64,000 nt of DNA. Origin: Gaeumannomyces sp. JS-464 (lineage: Eukaryota; Ascomycota; Sordariomycetes; Magnaporthales; Magnaporthaceae). Below the pieces are notes generated by a model. The model saw nothing but the letters and a program-made list of their open reading frames with translations. It was not told the origin of the DNA and made no database searches. The translations under genes and the position numbers were made by a program. Positions 34,620 through 46,257 of the stretch are shown here, piece by piece. Where the stretch lies: the NCBI GenBank assembly GCA_002197995.1, contig NGZR01000005.1, positions 1,922,001 to 1,986,000 of the forward strand, read 5' to 3'. Every line of letters begins with the position of its first letter. The first letter of the stretch is position 1.

Positions 34620-36832
34620 GTAATTGCTTTAAGCCCCGCTATCGATTAAAGCGTTTAGCTTTTTTCCTTTATGCAATAGCATAACTATTAAATGTTAATA
34701 TTAATTAACGTTCGTAACGGCTAAGGTTTTTATTCGTTGTTATATTTTACGCCGTGCCTTTATCTCAGGTAAATTCCTTAATTTTTTGCTTTTTAAGGTG
34801 CCTTTCCCCTATTTATAAGCATTTCGGACCGGGTAAGCCCGTTAATCCAAACCTTTGCTTTTTTTTCCATATGCACTTTACATTTTAGCTTTCCGCAATT
34901 ATGGTATATTAGGACTCCTAATATGCATAGCATAAGGTATTTTAGTAATAGCGCGAAAGTAACGGTGGTTTATTAAAAATCCACCGTTTTAAGCTTCCAC
35001 TTTGGAAATTGCCAATTTCGCTTTGGGTGCCTAACCGGCCCTTTACCATTCTTTTTGGGGAAAAAGTCGATTTTTAACTTAATCGCTAAATGCTATTAGC
35101 ACTTATCCTATATGCATTTTGCCCAAAAAAGTTTAACATATCCTATTAAATCGAGATCCAAATTTGGGTAATCGAGCGGATATCCCTCCGTATTTCGTCC
35201 TTTTACTTCCGGGGCCCCGTTGTAAGGTTTTCCGTAATACGTTACGGTTTAATTATCCCGGAACCAGTCCAGGAATTAGCTATCGTCGTTATAGGCCGGT
35301 TCCTCGCGCATTACCCTTCCAAATGGTTTAAGCTGGTCCTAAAACCACTGGTCGTCCTTAAAAAACCTAAACGAAATGTATGCTTTATTAACGTTAAACG
35401 TTCGAATCGTTTAGCTAAGGCCTAATTCCTCCTCGTAGCTTTTTACAAAATAAATTTAGCCCAACGGCTCGCGGTTAACTTCGTTGTTTATATTTAAGGA
35501 AATCCTTTCCTTATTGCTAATTTCGCCAAATAAAGCCTCGTACCCCTCCTTAAGTGCTAAACTGTTTAGCTTTTGCCTTATTCCCTCGATTTCGGTAGCG
35601 ATTCGGGCGGCGTTATCTTTTTTTTCCTCGAACTTCGTAAATTCGCATATAACGTATTGCTTACCCTCGCTATTATATTCGAGCTTAATGGGGCTTTTGC
35701 TAAATCCCCTACGTATTATAGCTAACCTTTTTTAAAAGGACCATCCTAATGCTTTTTTATTAAACTAATGCACCGGGTACAAATCCTTATAACAAAAAGT
35801 CCAACTAAACGCTGCTCCGGGGCATAAGTTATCGTCCTTTTTATTTTTCGCCTTCCGGGTTACCGCTATTTAGCGTTTATTGCGTTGCGAGCAGTTTTTT
35901 TTTATATAGCTTAATTGGCTACACTTAAAGCATTTCCTATTTTTGGGATCCTAAAACCGGACTTTTTTTTAATGCGTAGCTTCCGCACTAAGGTTTATAA
36001 GTTCGGGGTATATTTTCGACGCTATCGATTATTATTATTTAACTTTTTTTTAGTTAGCTTTACTTTGCACCACAGTTTTAGGTTATTAGCCTTTCCTTTC
36101 CAACTTTCGTTCGTATAGCTTATCGCTAATCCTAACGGCCGTAATAACGTATTCGGCGAAAGCCTTTGGTCGTTTAACCTTAGCCATTTCGTCTTTTACA
36201 TTATCCCGTAAACCATTGTAAAAGTGGGTAATTTTGGTTTGCTCGGTCCAATCGAATTTATTAACGAGTCGCTGGAACTTTAAAACGTAAGTTAACGCTG
36301 CTCCTTTTTATCGGAGCTAAAATAGCTTTTTTTCGGCCACTTTTTTTTCGTCGACTTATCCGAACACTTTGGCGATTTTTTCTCCGAACCGGTTAAAGCT
36401 GGCAAATACGACCTTTATATCCTCGCTAAACTCGTCGTATCCTTTTAGGTAATCCGCCCACATAGGTTCGAACCAGTTTTTAACCTTGCCGTTTAAGCGC
36501 GTAGCGGCGTAGGCAACCTTTTGTTTTTTTCGTTCGAAATAGGCTTGGTAAAATAGGAAATACCCCTTACACTTAGTAAAAAAAGTCCTTAGCTTCCCTT
36601 TTTTCCCATCGTATTTATTAGGTGTGGGGAATTTGTACGTAAGTACCGTGGGTTTCGGCTAACCGCCGATTCCGGTCGCTTTAGCTTCGGCTTCGGCTAG
36701 TTTATTTTTGCTTTGCTATAGTTCCTTAATTATAAGCTAAAAAAGGCTAAAAGTATTAGCGGTGGTGTAAATTACGCCACCGTAATCGAAACTAACCGAA
36801 GGCGCTATTTTGCTAACTTTTAAGGTCGCCAT
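34620..36832 (-). pseudogene. Gypsy gag and protease remnant
   Basis: Start ATG at 36,832 gives MATLKVSKIAPSVSFDYGG. A zinc knuckle, degenerate to CFKCSQLSY, is near 35,905-35,950. The protease active site reads LNALIDSGA at about 34,631-34,660. Between these, 34,800-35,900 is Lys/Asn-rich gag/protease linker without identifiable motifs. Confidence 0.75.
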
Positions 36833-36881
36833 TATCGTATTGTTTATACCTTCGGTAAATGCTAAATAAAATCAATTAAAA

Positions 36882-37333
36882 TATTACAAACAGGCTTTTG
36901 CTTTTAAGGTAAAACACTTAAAAGAGGTGCTAAAATAATACGCTTAGTTAAAAGGGGTTTTAAAAAAATTGGGTAACTTAGTAATAATAGTTTAATTGCT
37001 TACCTAAAGAGGTGCTTTGGAGCTAACTTAAGTTAACTAATGCCGAAGCTTTAATCCAAACTATTTAAAATGGTAGGAACCCTTTTTACTTATACTCGTA
37101 ATTTTTATGTGGCAATCGTCCCTAATTTGTGATTTTTAGCAAATTACAAATTACTTTTCCTTGCGATTTGTAATTTTTGGCAAATTACAAATCACCTCCG
37201 GCTTAGGTAACCTGGTTACGTGATAAGGGAAGGAGGGCTCCGGGCGTGGTTGTGCCCCGCTCGGGGTTCGCAATGCCTTAGGCCACCGTCCCCTCCCTTT
37301 CCCCGCTTCCTGCCCTTGTGTTTGGTCGTAATA
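36882..37333 (-). repeat. 5' LTR of the complete gypsy (452 bp)
   Basis: Aligns over its whole length with 29,994-30,444; its ends have decayed to TATT...AATA. It also carries two hairpin modules at about 37,120-37,190. Gag starts 50 bp inside. Confidence 0.9.
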
Positions 37334-38009
37334 GCAACCGCACTCGGATTTACCTAGTAATTTTCATCCAGCACTTATTTTAATATAAAGCCGTTAACGA
37401 TTTTTATTAACGTGTGCCGCCGCTTTTTAAACCAGTCGACTACGCTTTTAAAACCGACGAATCCAACGATTTTAACAACCTTAACGACCAGTTATTTAAA
37501 GTTAAACGCATTGCTAATAAAAGGATTAAACGTAATGGCTTTATAAAGTATTACGTGGTTTAAAAGGGTTACGGTAAACACGAAAGCTAATAGCTGCGGT
37601 TTTTAAACCTTATATACGCTTTTAAAGTCGTTAAAACCTTTGAAAAGTTTTAAAAAACCTTACTCGCTTTACGAAGTAAAGCTAACGTTGTCGGGCTTTT
37701 CCTTAAAGCTAACGACGGCGAACTAAAAGCATAAGCACCGGCATTTGTTAAACGTGGCCGAGGAAGGCCGCGGAAAAATGCGGCGTAATAAAAGTTTAAA
37801 CGCTTAAAAATCGAAGGAAAATCTTTTACCCGTACTATTAGCATTAAAAACAATGCCGTTTTTTTAAGGGGCCGGCGCTTATTACGGCTATTAAAGCTTT
37901 AATAGATAAAAGCGCAGGCCCCGGCCCGCGAGTTTTTATTTAACAAATAAAAGCGAAATCTATTATGGGTTTTCCGTATAAAATATCCTAAAAACGGTGC
38001 TTTTTAAAT
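37334..38009 (+). pseudogene. Gypsy integrase C-terminus, chromodomain and start of 3' LTR
   Basis: Continuation of 28,603-29,993. It encodes HSDLPSNFHPALI (integrase C-terminal barrel), then a chromodomain-like KYYVVWKGYGKHESQWL near 37,545-37,600, and a basic tail with the AT-hook-like GRGRPRK near 37,755-37,780. At 37,880 an LTR begins (TATTACGGCTATTAAAG), the family of the LTR at 12,568; it is cut off at about 38,009. Confidence 0.75.
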
Positions 38010-38846
38010 ATAAACCGTTCGATTTTAAAATTAAATTTAAATTAAAAACGCAATTTAAATATTACAAGCTATACCAATTTAGCCTTTAATAATTAAAGGT
38101 ATTAAAAAAGCAATTAAAGGAAAACTTATAAAAGGGATATATTAAACTTTTCGATTTTTTAATAAAATACGGGAGCTTATAAAAAAAGAAAATAGGACGG
38201 AGCGAATACATATTAATTACCGCCTATTAAACGAGGTTACGATTAAAAATCGGTATTTTTTATTTTTTTATTAATAAGCTACGAAATAAGCTCGGTAAAG
38301 CTTAGTATTTTACGGTTTTAAATTTACGGAAAGCTTATAATTTAGTACGAATTAAAAAAAGTTAAAAATGGTTTACAGCTTTTAAAATAAGGTTTAAATG
38401 CTACGAGTTTTTAGTAATAACCTTCGGGCTTACTAATGCATTAGCTACGTTTTAAAAAATAATTAACCATATATTACGCGAATACCTTAACATTTTTATC
38501 CTCGCGTATTTAAACGATATCCTAATTCTTTTAAAAACGATAAAAAAGTATAAACAGCACGTATATAAAGTATTTCAAAAATTGCTTAGTGTAAAACTTT
38601 TCGTTAAATTAAAAAAGTGCGAATAGCGTATATTAAAAGTCGCTTTTTTAGGTTTTGTAATTACATTTGGAAAAATTTCCATAAACCTTAAAAAAAATCA
38701 AAGAAATTAAAAAATGGCTTACATTTAAAAACGTTACGAAAGTACAAAGGTTCCTAAGGTTTTTAAACTTTTACAAACGGTTTATTTGTAATTATAGCAA
38801 AATCGCTATACTATTTACGAACTTTACTAAAAATAACCACCAATTC
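38010..38846 (+). pseudogene. Gypsy reverse transcriptase fragment
   Basis: Plus-strand RT of the first gypsy family, from the region before the palm to the thumb: NYRLLNE, TVLNLR, PFGLTNA-like and ILAYLNDILI near 38,496-38,535. It ends abruptly at the 3' end of the RIPped LINE. It overlaps in content the start of the gypsy at 46,258, with many differences, so they are separate copies. Confidence 0.8.
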
Positions 38847-38899
38847 CATTATTATTAGTTATACTGCCGTTATGTTTGTAAAAACCTCGGTGCTTTTGC

Positions 38900-41800
38900 T
38901 GTTTTATATACATGTAAAAACCTTTAAACTCGTTTCCCGGTGCGAACCGCATCCGGCTCGGTGGCCTAAAAGTAAAAACCATATTTGCTTTTCGTATACG
39001 GTTTTTGCTATATTAAATAGTGGTGCCGTTTGCTTAGTTTTTGCGACTGCTTTTAAAAGTTCCATCGCGAAAGCGTCCTCGTAATTAATGGTAATAATAG
39101 GAAAGTACGCAAGGGAAAAACTATAAAAAATGCATATTGCGTTTAGGTAGCGCCCCGGTGCCGGGTTTTTTATTTTTATAGTAATGTTGGTAATAGTGGT
39201 GTTAGTTCGGTTGGTTGCGGTGGTTTAGTTATCCGCGTTCGAGGTTTCCCGGTCCCGCTTCGGTGCTAGGTCGCGTGGCTGTTCCGTAAGGTTTGGGGTC
39301 GTGGTTAACATTAGGTAACTCGACGTAATTGTATTATTCGCTTTCGAAAGTGGCGCTCCGGTTGCGGATTGTTTCCGTAGGGTGTTAGCATCGGTTCACT
39401 TTTCTTTCCCCTTGTTTTTTGGTAAGGTATTTTCGTTTGGCGTTTTATAGTTATTTGTGGTTCGGTTTTTTTCCAGCTCGATGGCGTTTTTTTTTTTCTT
39501 TTTTTGCGCGTTTTCCTTCCACCTTTTTCATTGCCTTAAAATTTATTAATCTTTTAGTTTTAAACATTATGCGTGTTGTTTTTTTTAAATGGTGTATTTT
39601 TATTTCCTATAGCTCGAAATATGCTTTTCGGCTATCTGCTTATGCTATCCCGGTGCTATCCCGTTGTTTGTTTTTACGGGCGCATTAGGTTAGCACGTGC
39701 CATATTGTTTCCTTTTATCCGCTGCCGCATTCGTATAGCGGCGTTACCGCGTCGGGTACGTTTTTGTTAAACAAAAAAGCATTTAAATTTAGCTTTTCCG
39801 TTTTAATTTAAACTGCTATTAAGTTATATGCTTTTGGCATTTTTTCGTAGTACTCGACCATTTTTTCCGTAAATAGGGGGTTATCCGTTAAGCACGCGGT
39901 TTTATGCCGGTTCGCTTTTTTTGCCGCTTTCGTCGAGCTGGTAATTTTTAACTTCCATTTTATTGTTACGTTAAGGTTTTAGCGTTTCGCGTGTTTATAT
40001 TTGGATTTTTTTTCGTTTTCGCGGGGGATTAGTTTGCGTTTTGGTTCCGGGATTGTTTTAAATTGGTTTTAGCGTTCCGCTTATCCCCTTTTGTTTGGCC
40101 GTTTTAAAAGTGTGGTTTCCTGCTTCGTTTTCGGTATTTTAACCTTTTAAATCGGCCCGCTACTTTCGCTATCGCTTTATTAATCCGCTGTATTATTCCA
40201 GTTTTTAGCCATTTATTTTTTATGTTAATTACCTTTTCGTTTAGGTATAAATTTAAAAGTGGCACGTAGGTTTTTATTTTTAAGTGGGCTAGTAACGTCG
40301 CTTTATATGCTTTAGCTATTACTTTAAAGCATATTTACTATTTTTTCGCTAACTTTTTAGTTGCGTTTCGGGGCCGCCCCGTGGCTCGGTTAAAAGGTAG
40401 TATGCTACGGCTTTATATGCTATCGCGCTTTTACATATTACTGCGTATAATTGTTTCACTTTAGCGAGGCTGCTTTTTTACGTTACCGCTGCGAGTTTTA
40501 TTATCGCCAGTTATTGTTTTTCCTGTTTGCTTTTCGCTTATTTGGTATAAGTTTTAAAGTTTAATTTATAATCCAGCTAAATTCCGAGGAATTTCGCCGC
40601 TAGCGATGGTTATACGTGGGTAACTCCGGTACGAACCCGGGTTTGGTTTAAAGCTTTAGTAATATGCAACAGTTCGGTTTTTAATGCGTTAAATATTATT
40701 CCTATTGTTTTTACCTACGTTTAGCATACGTTTTAAGCTTTTTCCAATAGTTGTGCCGTTTTCGTTATAATGCCTTTTATTACTAAAAGGTTAGTATCGT
40801 CGGCGAAGCCGACCACCGTTATTTTTAGGATTTTTTCCAGTTTATCGTATAATAACGCGATATAAAAGATAAATAATATAAGTGATAGTGGTAATTCCTG
40901 CGGGACTTTTGTAATTACTGGTATTAGCGTTAACGTGTTTCCGTCGAACCGGAGCCGGGCCGTTTTATTTATAAGTTAATTTTTAATTTATTTAACTATT
41001 TTTGGTGGAAATCTTTATTTTCGCATTATATTAAACAGTTTAATATGGTTAATATTATCGAATGCTTTTAATAGGTCGAATTGCAATAGCGAAGCTATAA
41101 CGCCGTAATTCCACGCCGTTATTACTATATTTTTTTATATTTAATAGCGAGTTTAATATTGCGTTTTTTTCTATTGCCCATTTATTTTTCTGGTAAAAGT
41201 TTTTTTTTTCGCTTCGTTAGCGATCCGTTTTCCTATTATAACTTTTATAATTTTAAAAATGGACGAAAAAAGTGCGATCGGTTTTTATCCTTTTATTATT
41301 TTCCTATTTTTTATGCTTTTGCCTAGCTTTAACAGTATTATTGTAAATGCGTTTCGAAAGCGCTTCGGAAAATATTCGAGGTCGAAATTAGCGTTAGCTA
41401 TTTTGGATATAGCTTTCCAATAGGGTTCGCCGCATGCTTTTAAAAGTCCGTTTAGTAGGTTATCCGTTTCCGGGGTTTTCCAATTTTGCGTTTTTTTTAA
41501 AGCTATTAATACGTCGCCGCTTTCCGGGTTTACTATATGTTTTATTAAAAACGCGTAATGGAACGTATCGTCGTTAAACGTGGTATTTGTAATATCGGTT
41601 AAATCCGCTTCCGGGTTAAGGTAAAACTTGGCCGCTAAAACTGTTACTTTATTTGCGTAAGTGTTAGCTAGTTTTTAATTACCGTTTTTTAATCGGTGCA
41701 AATCCGGTAGTTTGGTTGGATTTCGTTTTTTATAATTGCGCAGTTTCGCTTACCGTTTTACGTTCCAAAAGGTGGCTTTTTTTTTTCTTTTATTTTTAAT

Positions 41801-42862
41801 GCTTTTTTAATAAACTTTTTCCAATGCGCGTTAACCGCTTTCCTTTTTTCCTTTATAAAAGCCTCATTCGCTGCTTTTAATTCGTTATAACTGTTTTGTG
41901 TTTTTAGCTTCGTATATACGCGCTGGCACTTCCTCGTTTTTTTAACGAGTTTGGTAAATTTTAAGTTTTAATACGGCGCTAGCTTAAAACTGGTTAATGT
42001 GTTTCTTTTCGGTGTTAGCTTATTAGCGATTAAAGTTAGCTGGTTTATTAATGCGTTTATTTGGTTATCGATATTTTCCAGTGTTTTTATATTTTTAATT
42101 TCGATAAGTTATATAGCTAATTGTAATGCCTTTTTTTTGGTCGTTTTTTATATTAGTGTTTACTTTTTTCCATACCTATCTTTTTGGCGGTTTTTTACCG
42201 GAGCGGCTCCGCTTTGGTATTAATTAGGATTATTTAAAAGTGGTAATCTGATCTTTTATTTCGTCGTTTTTGCTTTCGTATTTTACGGTTAACGCGTTAA
42301 ATATTTATGCATAATCGATTGTGCTTTTTCGTTCGCTAAATCTTTTTTTCGTTACCTTTTCGTAAAGTATTGCAAATTCGAGTTTTTACCGGTACGTTAA
42401 CGATAATAATACGTTTGCTTTTTCGTTTCGTTTGTTATAAACGTCCTATATAAAATAGTGCATGTTAAAATTCCCTACGAGCACGGCGTGGTATCATAGC
42501 GGTTGCGTTTCGATTTTTATTAATAACGTGTGCCACTTTTTTAATACTTTTAAATCCGGCGAATATATCGAGTAAATATCGATTTCTTTTAATAAGGTTT
42601 GCAATGTTACTGCTATTTAATCGTATCCGTTTCGGGTTTTCCATAATGCGGGGTTTAGCCGTTAATAAACGTATAATGCTACGTTTAAACGGTTATCGGT
42701 TTGGTAATAAACCACTTTATATTTGCATTTTGCTGGTTTTTTTAGGTTTCCATATCGGTTTAACTCCGGCTTTTGTATAGTTATTATATCGTATTTTTTC
42801 CTGCTAAACAGCGGGATATTTCCTTTTCCGCTCCCTTTTTTTATGTTCCAATATAATATCGA
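38900..42862 (-). pseudogene. LINE ORF2 remnant (endonuclease, RT)
   Basis: The endonuclease start reads ILYWNIKKG and YDIITIQKPELNRYG near 42,770-42,860 (the catalytic Glu of IQEP changed to Lys), with VGNFNMHY for the GDFNLHH motif near 42,480. Reverse transcriptase has ITKVPQELPLSLILFIFYIA and the catalytic VGFADDTNLL near 40,790-40,815, still intact. RNase H would lie at about 39,100-39,900 but I cannot place its residues. Confidence 0.75.
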
Positions 42863-44440
42863 TGTTATGGATTAGGCCTAGTGGCCCAATTTTAATGCCA
42901 AGGCTTTACTTTATGGCTTGTATATAGTCCCCTCCGTGGCCTCGGGCTTTCAGCAGGTAAATCTCTTCTTTCGTTAACTTTATTCATCACCTTTCCTAGG
43001 CCTCCAAGCGACCTCTTTTAAGCCACCCTATAACATTAAATAAAGCTCTTTTCTTTCGATACGCACGCGCACCAAATCGAAAAAATGTCCGATTCGACCC
43101 TAACAAACTTGTTACGCTACACGCTTCCACACGCACCAAAGTTACAGCTAAGAAAAGGGCTTAAGCCCTGGCTGGTCGAAATGCGGATAAAGATGGTAAT
43201 TAACGGGCTAGCAATAAAAGGTCGATAGGGCTAATTCTTTTACGTTTATTCACGCTTTGGCCTTTTTAAAGTGCAATACCTCGATTACGTTAAATCGGGG
43301 GCAAAGACTTTGAGCGACCAGGAGTTTCTGGCACAAGTGGAAGCCGATTTGGGTGATATACGCAAAGCAAGAAAGGCCGCCCTGGCACTGGTAACGATGC
43401 GCCAAGGGAACGAGTCGCTGGCGGAGTTTTTGGCACGTTGGGACCGAACCAAATACGCGGCGGGTGCGAAAAATTGGTCCTCGGGGGCCCTGATTGCACT
43501 GCTCGCCGCCGGGTTGTCGCCGGCACTACAAGGGCGATTAGATCTCCAAGCGACGTGGCCAACAAAAGTCGCGGCTTTTTTGGACCTACTTCGGGGCTTT
43601 AAAGGGGTTTTCAATGGCGCACACGGACAAACAACGGCACAAAGATACGGAGGCGACCCGGGTCCGGCCGGGGAAGCTATGGATATCGGGGCGGCCAGGA
43701 CCCAGGCCACCTGTTTCCATTGCAAAAAGCCCGGGCATTTCAAAAGGGACTGTCCCCAAAGGAAGCAACCGGGAATCGCTTTAATCTTTACAAGCCAGTT
43801 GGGAGAGGGTGCGCATGGGTAGGAACGAAAGAAGGACGGGGTCGGGCCCCTAGGGCTGGGGGGCCGGGTTAACCCGAAAAGGAGACGAGGGGCAAGCGCG
43901 GGGCAGTCGGACCGGGGTCGGGTCGGGTCCTAAACCCCCGTCGGCAGACGCCCCAAGGCATTTGCAGGGCTGGCTTCGTGCCACAGCCACAAGGGTTAAG
44001 CCGAGAGAGCTTAACGCGCCACAGATCGGTGGCGGGTAGAGCGTTTGGCAGGTGAATTGCACGGTTGTGCAGTCCTTCCCCCCCCCCAGCGACCCGCCGG
44101 GATTACGGGGATTGCCCTCGGCCGAATTGGGTGCGTGCCAAAGGCGCACGTGCCCGGAGGCTTTAGTAGGGATAACAAAAGCAATTGCGCGGTTTGTGCG
44201 CGTTGCCCGGGCACAGGATGTTCGGCCTTTTTGTTAGGGTCCGGTAGGGACCCTGGGAACGAGGATATGTTATGGATTGGGCCTAGTGGCCTAATTTTAA
44301 TGCCAAAGCTTTGCTTTGTGGCTTGTATATAATCCCTTCCGTGGCCTCGGGCTTCCAGCAAGTAGATCTCTTTTTTCGTTAGTTTTATTTATCACTTTTC
44401 CTGGGCTTTTAAGCGACCTTTTTTAAGCCACCTTATAATA
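42863..44440 (+). mobile_element. Small gag-only LTR retrotransposon, 1,578 bp
   Basis: Two 173-bp LTRs (TGTTATGG...ATAACA; 42,863-43,035 and 44,268-44,440) enclose a single gag gene and no pol. ATCGA stands directly before (42,858-42,862) and after (44,441-44,445): a perfect target duplication, inside the LINE. The interior is GC-rich. All LTR-LTR differences I can see are transitions. GGGAACGAGGATA before the right LTR may be the polypurine tract. It must have used enzymes from another element. Confidence 0.92.
43085..43822 (+). pseudogene. gag gene of the small LTR element (two RIP-type stops)
   Basis: A 246-codon frame from ATG at 43,085 with stops at 43,226 (TAG) and 43,232 (TAA); both fit C-to-T changes of Gln codons. 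From 43,271 it is open for 183 codons. The C-terminus carries a perfect CCHC knuckle, CFHCKKPGHFKRDC, at about 43,711-43,755. The body (LAEFLARWDRTKYAAG, ALQGRLDLQ) follows the fold pattern of Ty3/gypsy gag. No protease or RT motif follows; 43,823-44,267 is GC-rich and non-coding as far as I can see. Confidence 0.85.
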
Positions 44441-44445
44441 ATCGA

Positions 44446-46257
44446 AATTACCATGCGGGTTTTTTTGGGCTTTTTAATGCGTTTTACGGGCTAATGCTGT
44501 TTATTATCGGTAGCGGTTCGGAAAAAGGGGGGGGGGGGGGGGGGGGGGGGTTTATCGAAGCCGTTATCTTTTCGGCTTCCTCGCGTATTTGCTCGTTTGC
44601 CGTAACGGGGGGTTTAGCTAGCGGGGAGCTCGTTTTAAAAGCGAAATGTATTGTAAGTAAAAAAGGCGGCCGTATATCGGTTCGGCTTTTAAGTAATTGT
44701 AAATCTTTACGGGGTTTGCCGACTGGTCGGCGTTTTAGGGTTCGGGTTAGTAAGTTATTATCCGAGTTTAAATTATTCCTTCGTTTTTTATTAGGGCTTA
44801 TTAACCTTCCGGTTTCGAAAAGTTAGCGAGTTTAAAAAATAAGGAAAGTAACGTTTTTTATTAGTTTATAAACTGCGCTTTTTAACATAAACCTTTTTAG
44901 TCGGTTTTAATATACTTTTTTTGCTTTTCCTATAACGCGTTATGCCATTTCGCATCCTCGGTAAAAGGCCGGGTGCGGTTTATTGCAATTTATGCATTTA
45001 AATATAGCCTTTTAATATTAATAATAAGCGTCGCATTAATATTTTCCTTTTTAGTGTTTCGGTTTTCCGCAATACGGGCACCGGCTCGGTTTAATGCAAA
45101 ATTTTTAACGGTATTTTTATTTAAAACAGTTATAACATTGGTTAGCTTTAACGTTTAATGTAAAAGGTTCGCAGTTATAAATTACTGCTTTTATTACGAG
45201 TTTTCGTTCGTATGCTTAGTTCGTTACCGTTATCGATCCGATGCGGGCTAATACTATAACATATTTGTAAAAAGTCCGGGCCGGCCACACGTGTATAAAT
45301 TTAACTTTTGCGTTTCGGTTTTCGGCGTTTAAACTTTTAATAAATGCGTTTGGGTTTTTTAAAAGTGCTTTTTATTTAAAACCTCGAATTACCACGTCGT
45401 ATGTCCGCACCCGGATCGTTATTTAATCGTCGAATACTTTTTTCACCTAGTCGTTTTTTTTCTTATATTTTTTTGCGTTTGCTTAAACGTATACTACTAC
45501 GTTTCCGCTTTAAAGTTGTTTTATTGCTTATATTATCGTGCTTAGTTGGTTATTTAACGCTTATAAAATGTTTATCGTTAATCGCTTTTTAATTGCCTTT
45601 GGGGGTTTTTTTACGTTTACGATAATTTTTCGTTTAATTTTCGACGGTATAAATCGGGGTGGGGGTTGCGCCGTGTTCGGGTACTATTAGCGTGGTTAGG
45701 TCGATTCGGTTCCGCTCGGCATTCGGGCCGGTAAACCCGTGGCCAATGCAATAGTATAGGACTTTTTGGTATTAGCCAATACTTTTTTAACTTTTTCAAG
45801 TATTTTTGCTTTAAGCTTTTACAGCGTATCGTTAATTACTGGTCCTTTTGCGGCGATTTCGCGCTGGCGAGCCGCCTTCGCGTCGATCCCTCGCTTCGTT
45901 AGCTTTAATACCAATTGCAAAACTTCCAGCAACTTTCCAATAATTACAAAGGGCTTTAGCTTGTTAATAATCTCTTTTTCTCTTTTATTTTAGCGGTTAC
46001 GCGCCGGTTTCGTATCGGTATCGCTACTTTCCCGCGTGTTCGAAAACGCGTTAGGAAGATCCACCGTCGTAACGTGCTAATTGGCCGCGAGCTTAAAATC
46101 GATCGCCATCGATTTTTGGCCCGCGCTGTCGGCGCGCGCACGATGCGGTATCGATCCGGGGTCGAATCGGCTGCGAGGGGTTCGATTTTAGCGTTAAAAT
46201 TAGATTATTTGGAAAGGCTAACCGGCTACGCGTTTTTAAAGTCGCAGCAGGTTTTTA
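44446..46257 (-). pseudogene. LINE ORF1 remnant with zinc knuckles
   Basis: Minus strand. Near 45,050-45,200 it encodes QCYNC, then CPYCGKPKH...C and CINCNKPHPAFYRGC, a series of three knuckles usual in Tad-type ORF1 proteins. 45,617-46,141 is rich in Arg/Pro in two frames. A run of 24 G (44,527-44,550) lies near its C-terminal end. Frame is broken throughout. Confidence 0.65.
44527..44550. repeat. Homopolymer run of 24 G
   Basis: Uninterrupted G run within the RIPped LINE, 3' to ORF1 on the minus strand. Its length may vary between reads; it marks a weak point of the assembly. Confidence 0.9.

Larger units (their letters stand above)
29994..37333 (-). mobile_element. Complete Ty3/gypsy chromovirus, 7.34 kb, with target duplication
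   Basis: Two direct LTRs (29,994-30,444 and 36,882-37,333) flank gag, protease, RT, RNase H, integrase and a chromodomain on the minus strand. The five bases outside the ends are GCAAT (left) and GCAAC (right), a target duplication with one RIP-type transition. The host gypsy reading frame resumes across the junction. All coding regions are RIPped. A 235-bp solo LTR interrupts RT. An antisense frame lies between chromodomain and left LTR. Confidence 0.92.
38847..46257 (-). mobile_element. RIPped LINE, nearly full length, hosting a gag-only LTR element
   Basis: Minus-strand non-LTR retrotransposon. ORF1 lies at 44,446-~46,257, ORF2 at ~38,900-42,862. The 173-bp-LTR element is inserted at the start of ORF2. 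It differs from the LINE at 20,944-27,610 in its ORF1 and its RT box (GFADDTN rather than YADDIG). Boundaries are set by the gypsy sequence on both sides and are accurate to perhaps 20 bp. Confidence 0.75.

Noticed and set aside
44527..44550. Telomere-like or G-quadruplex repeat
   Set aside because: A pure G homopolymer without TTAGGG-type spacing; no chromosome end nearby.
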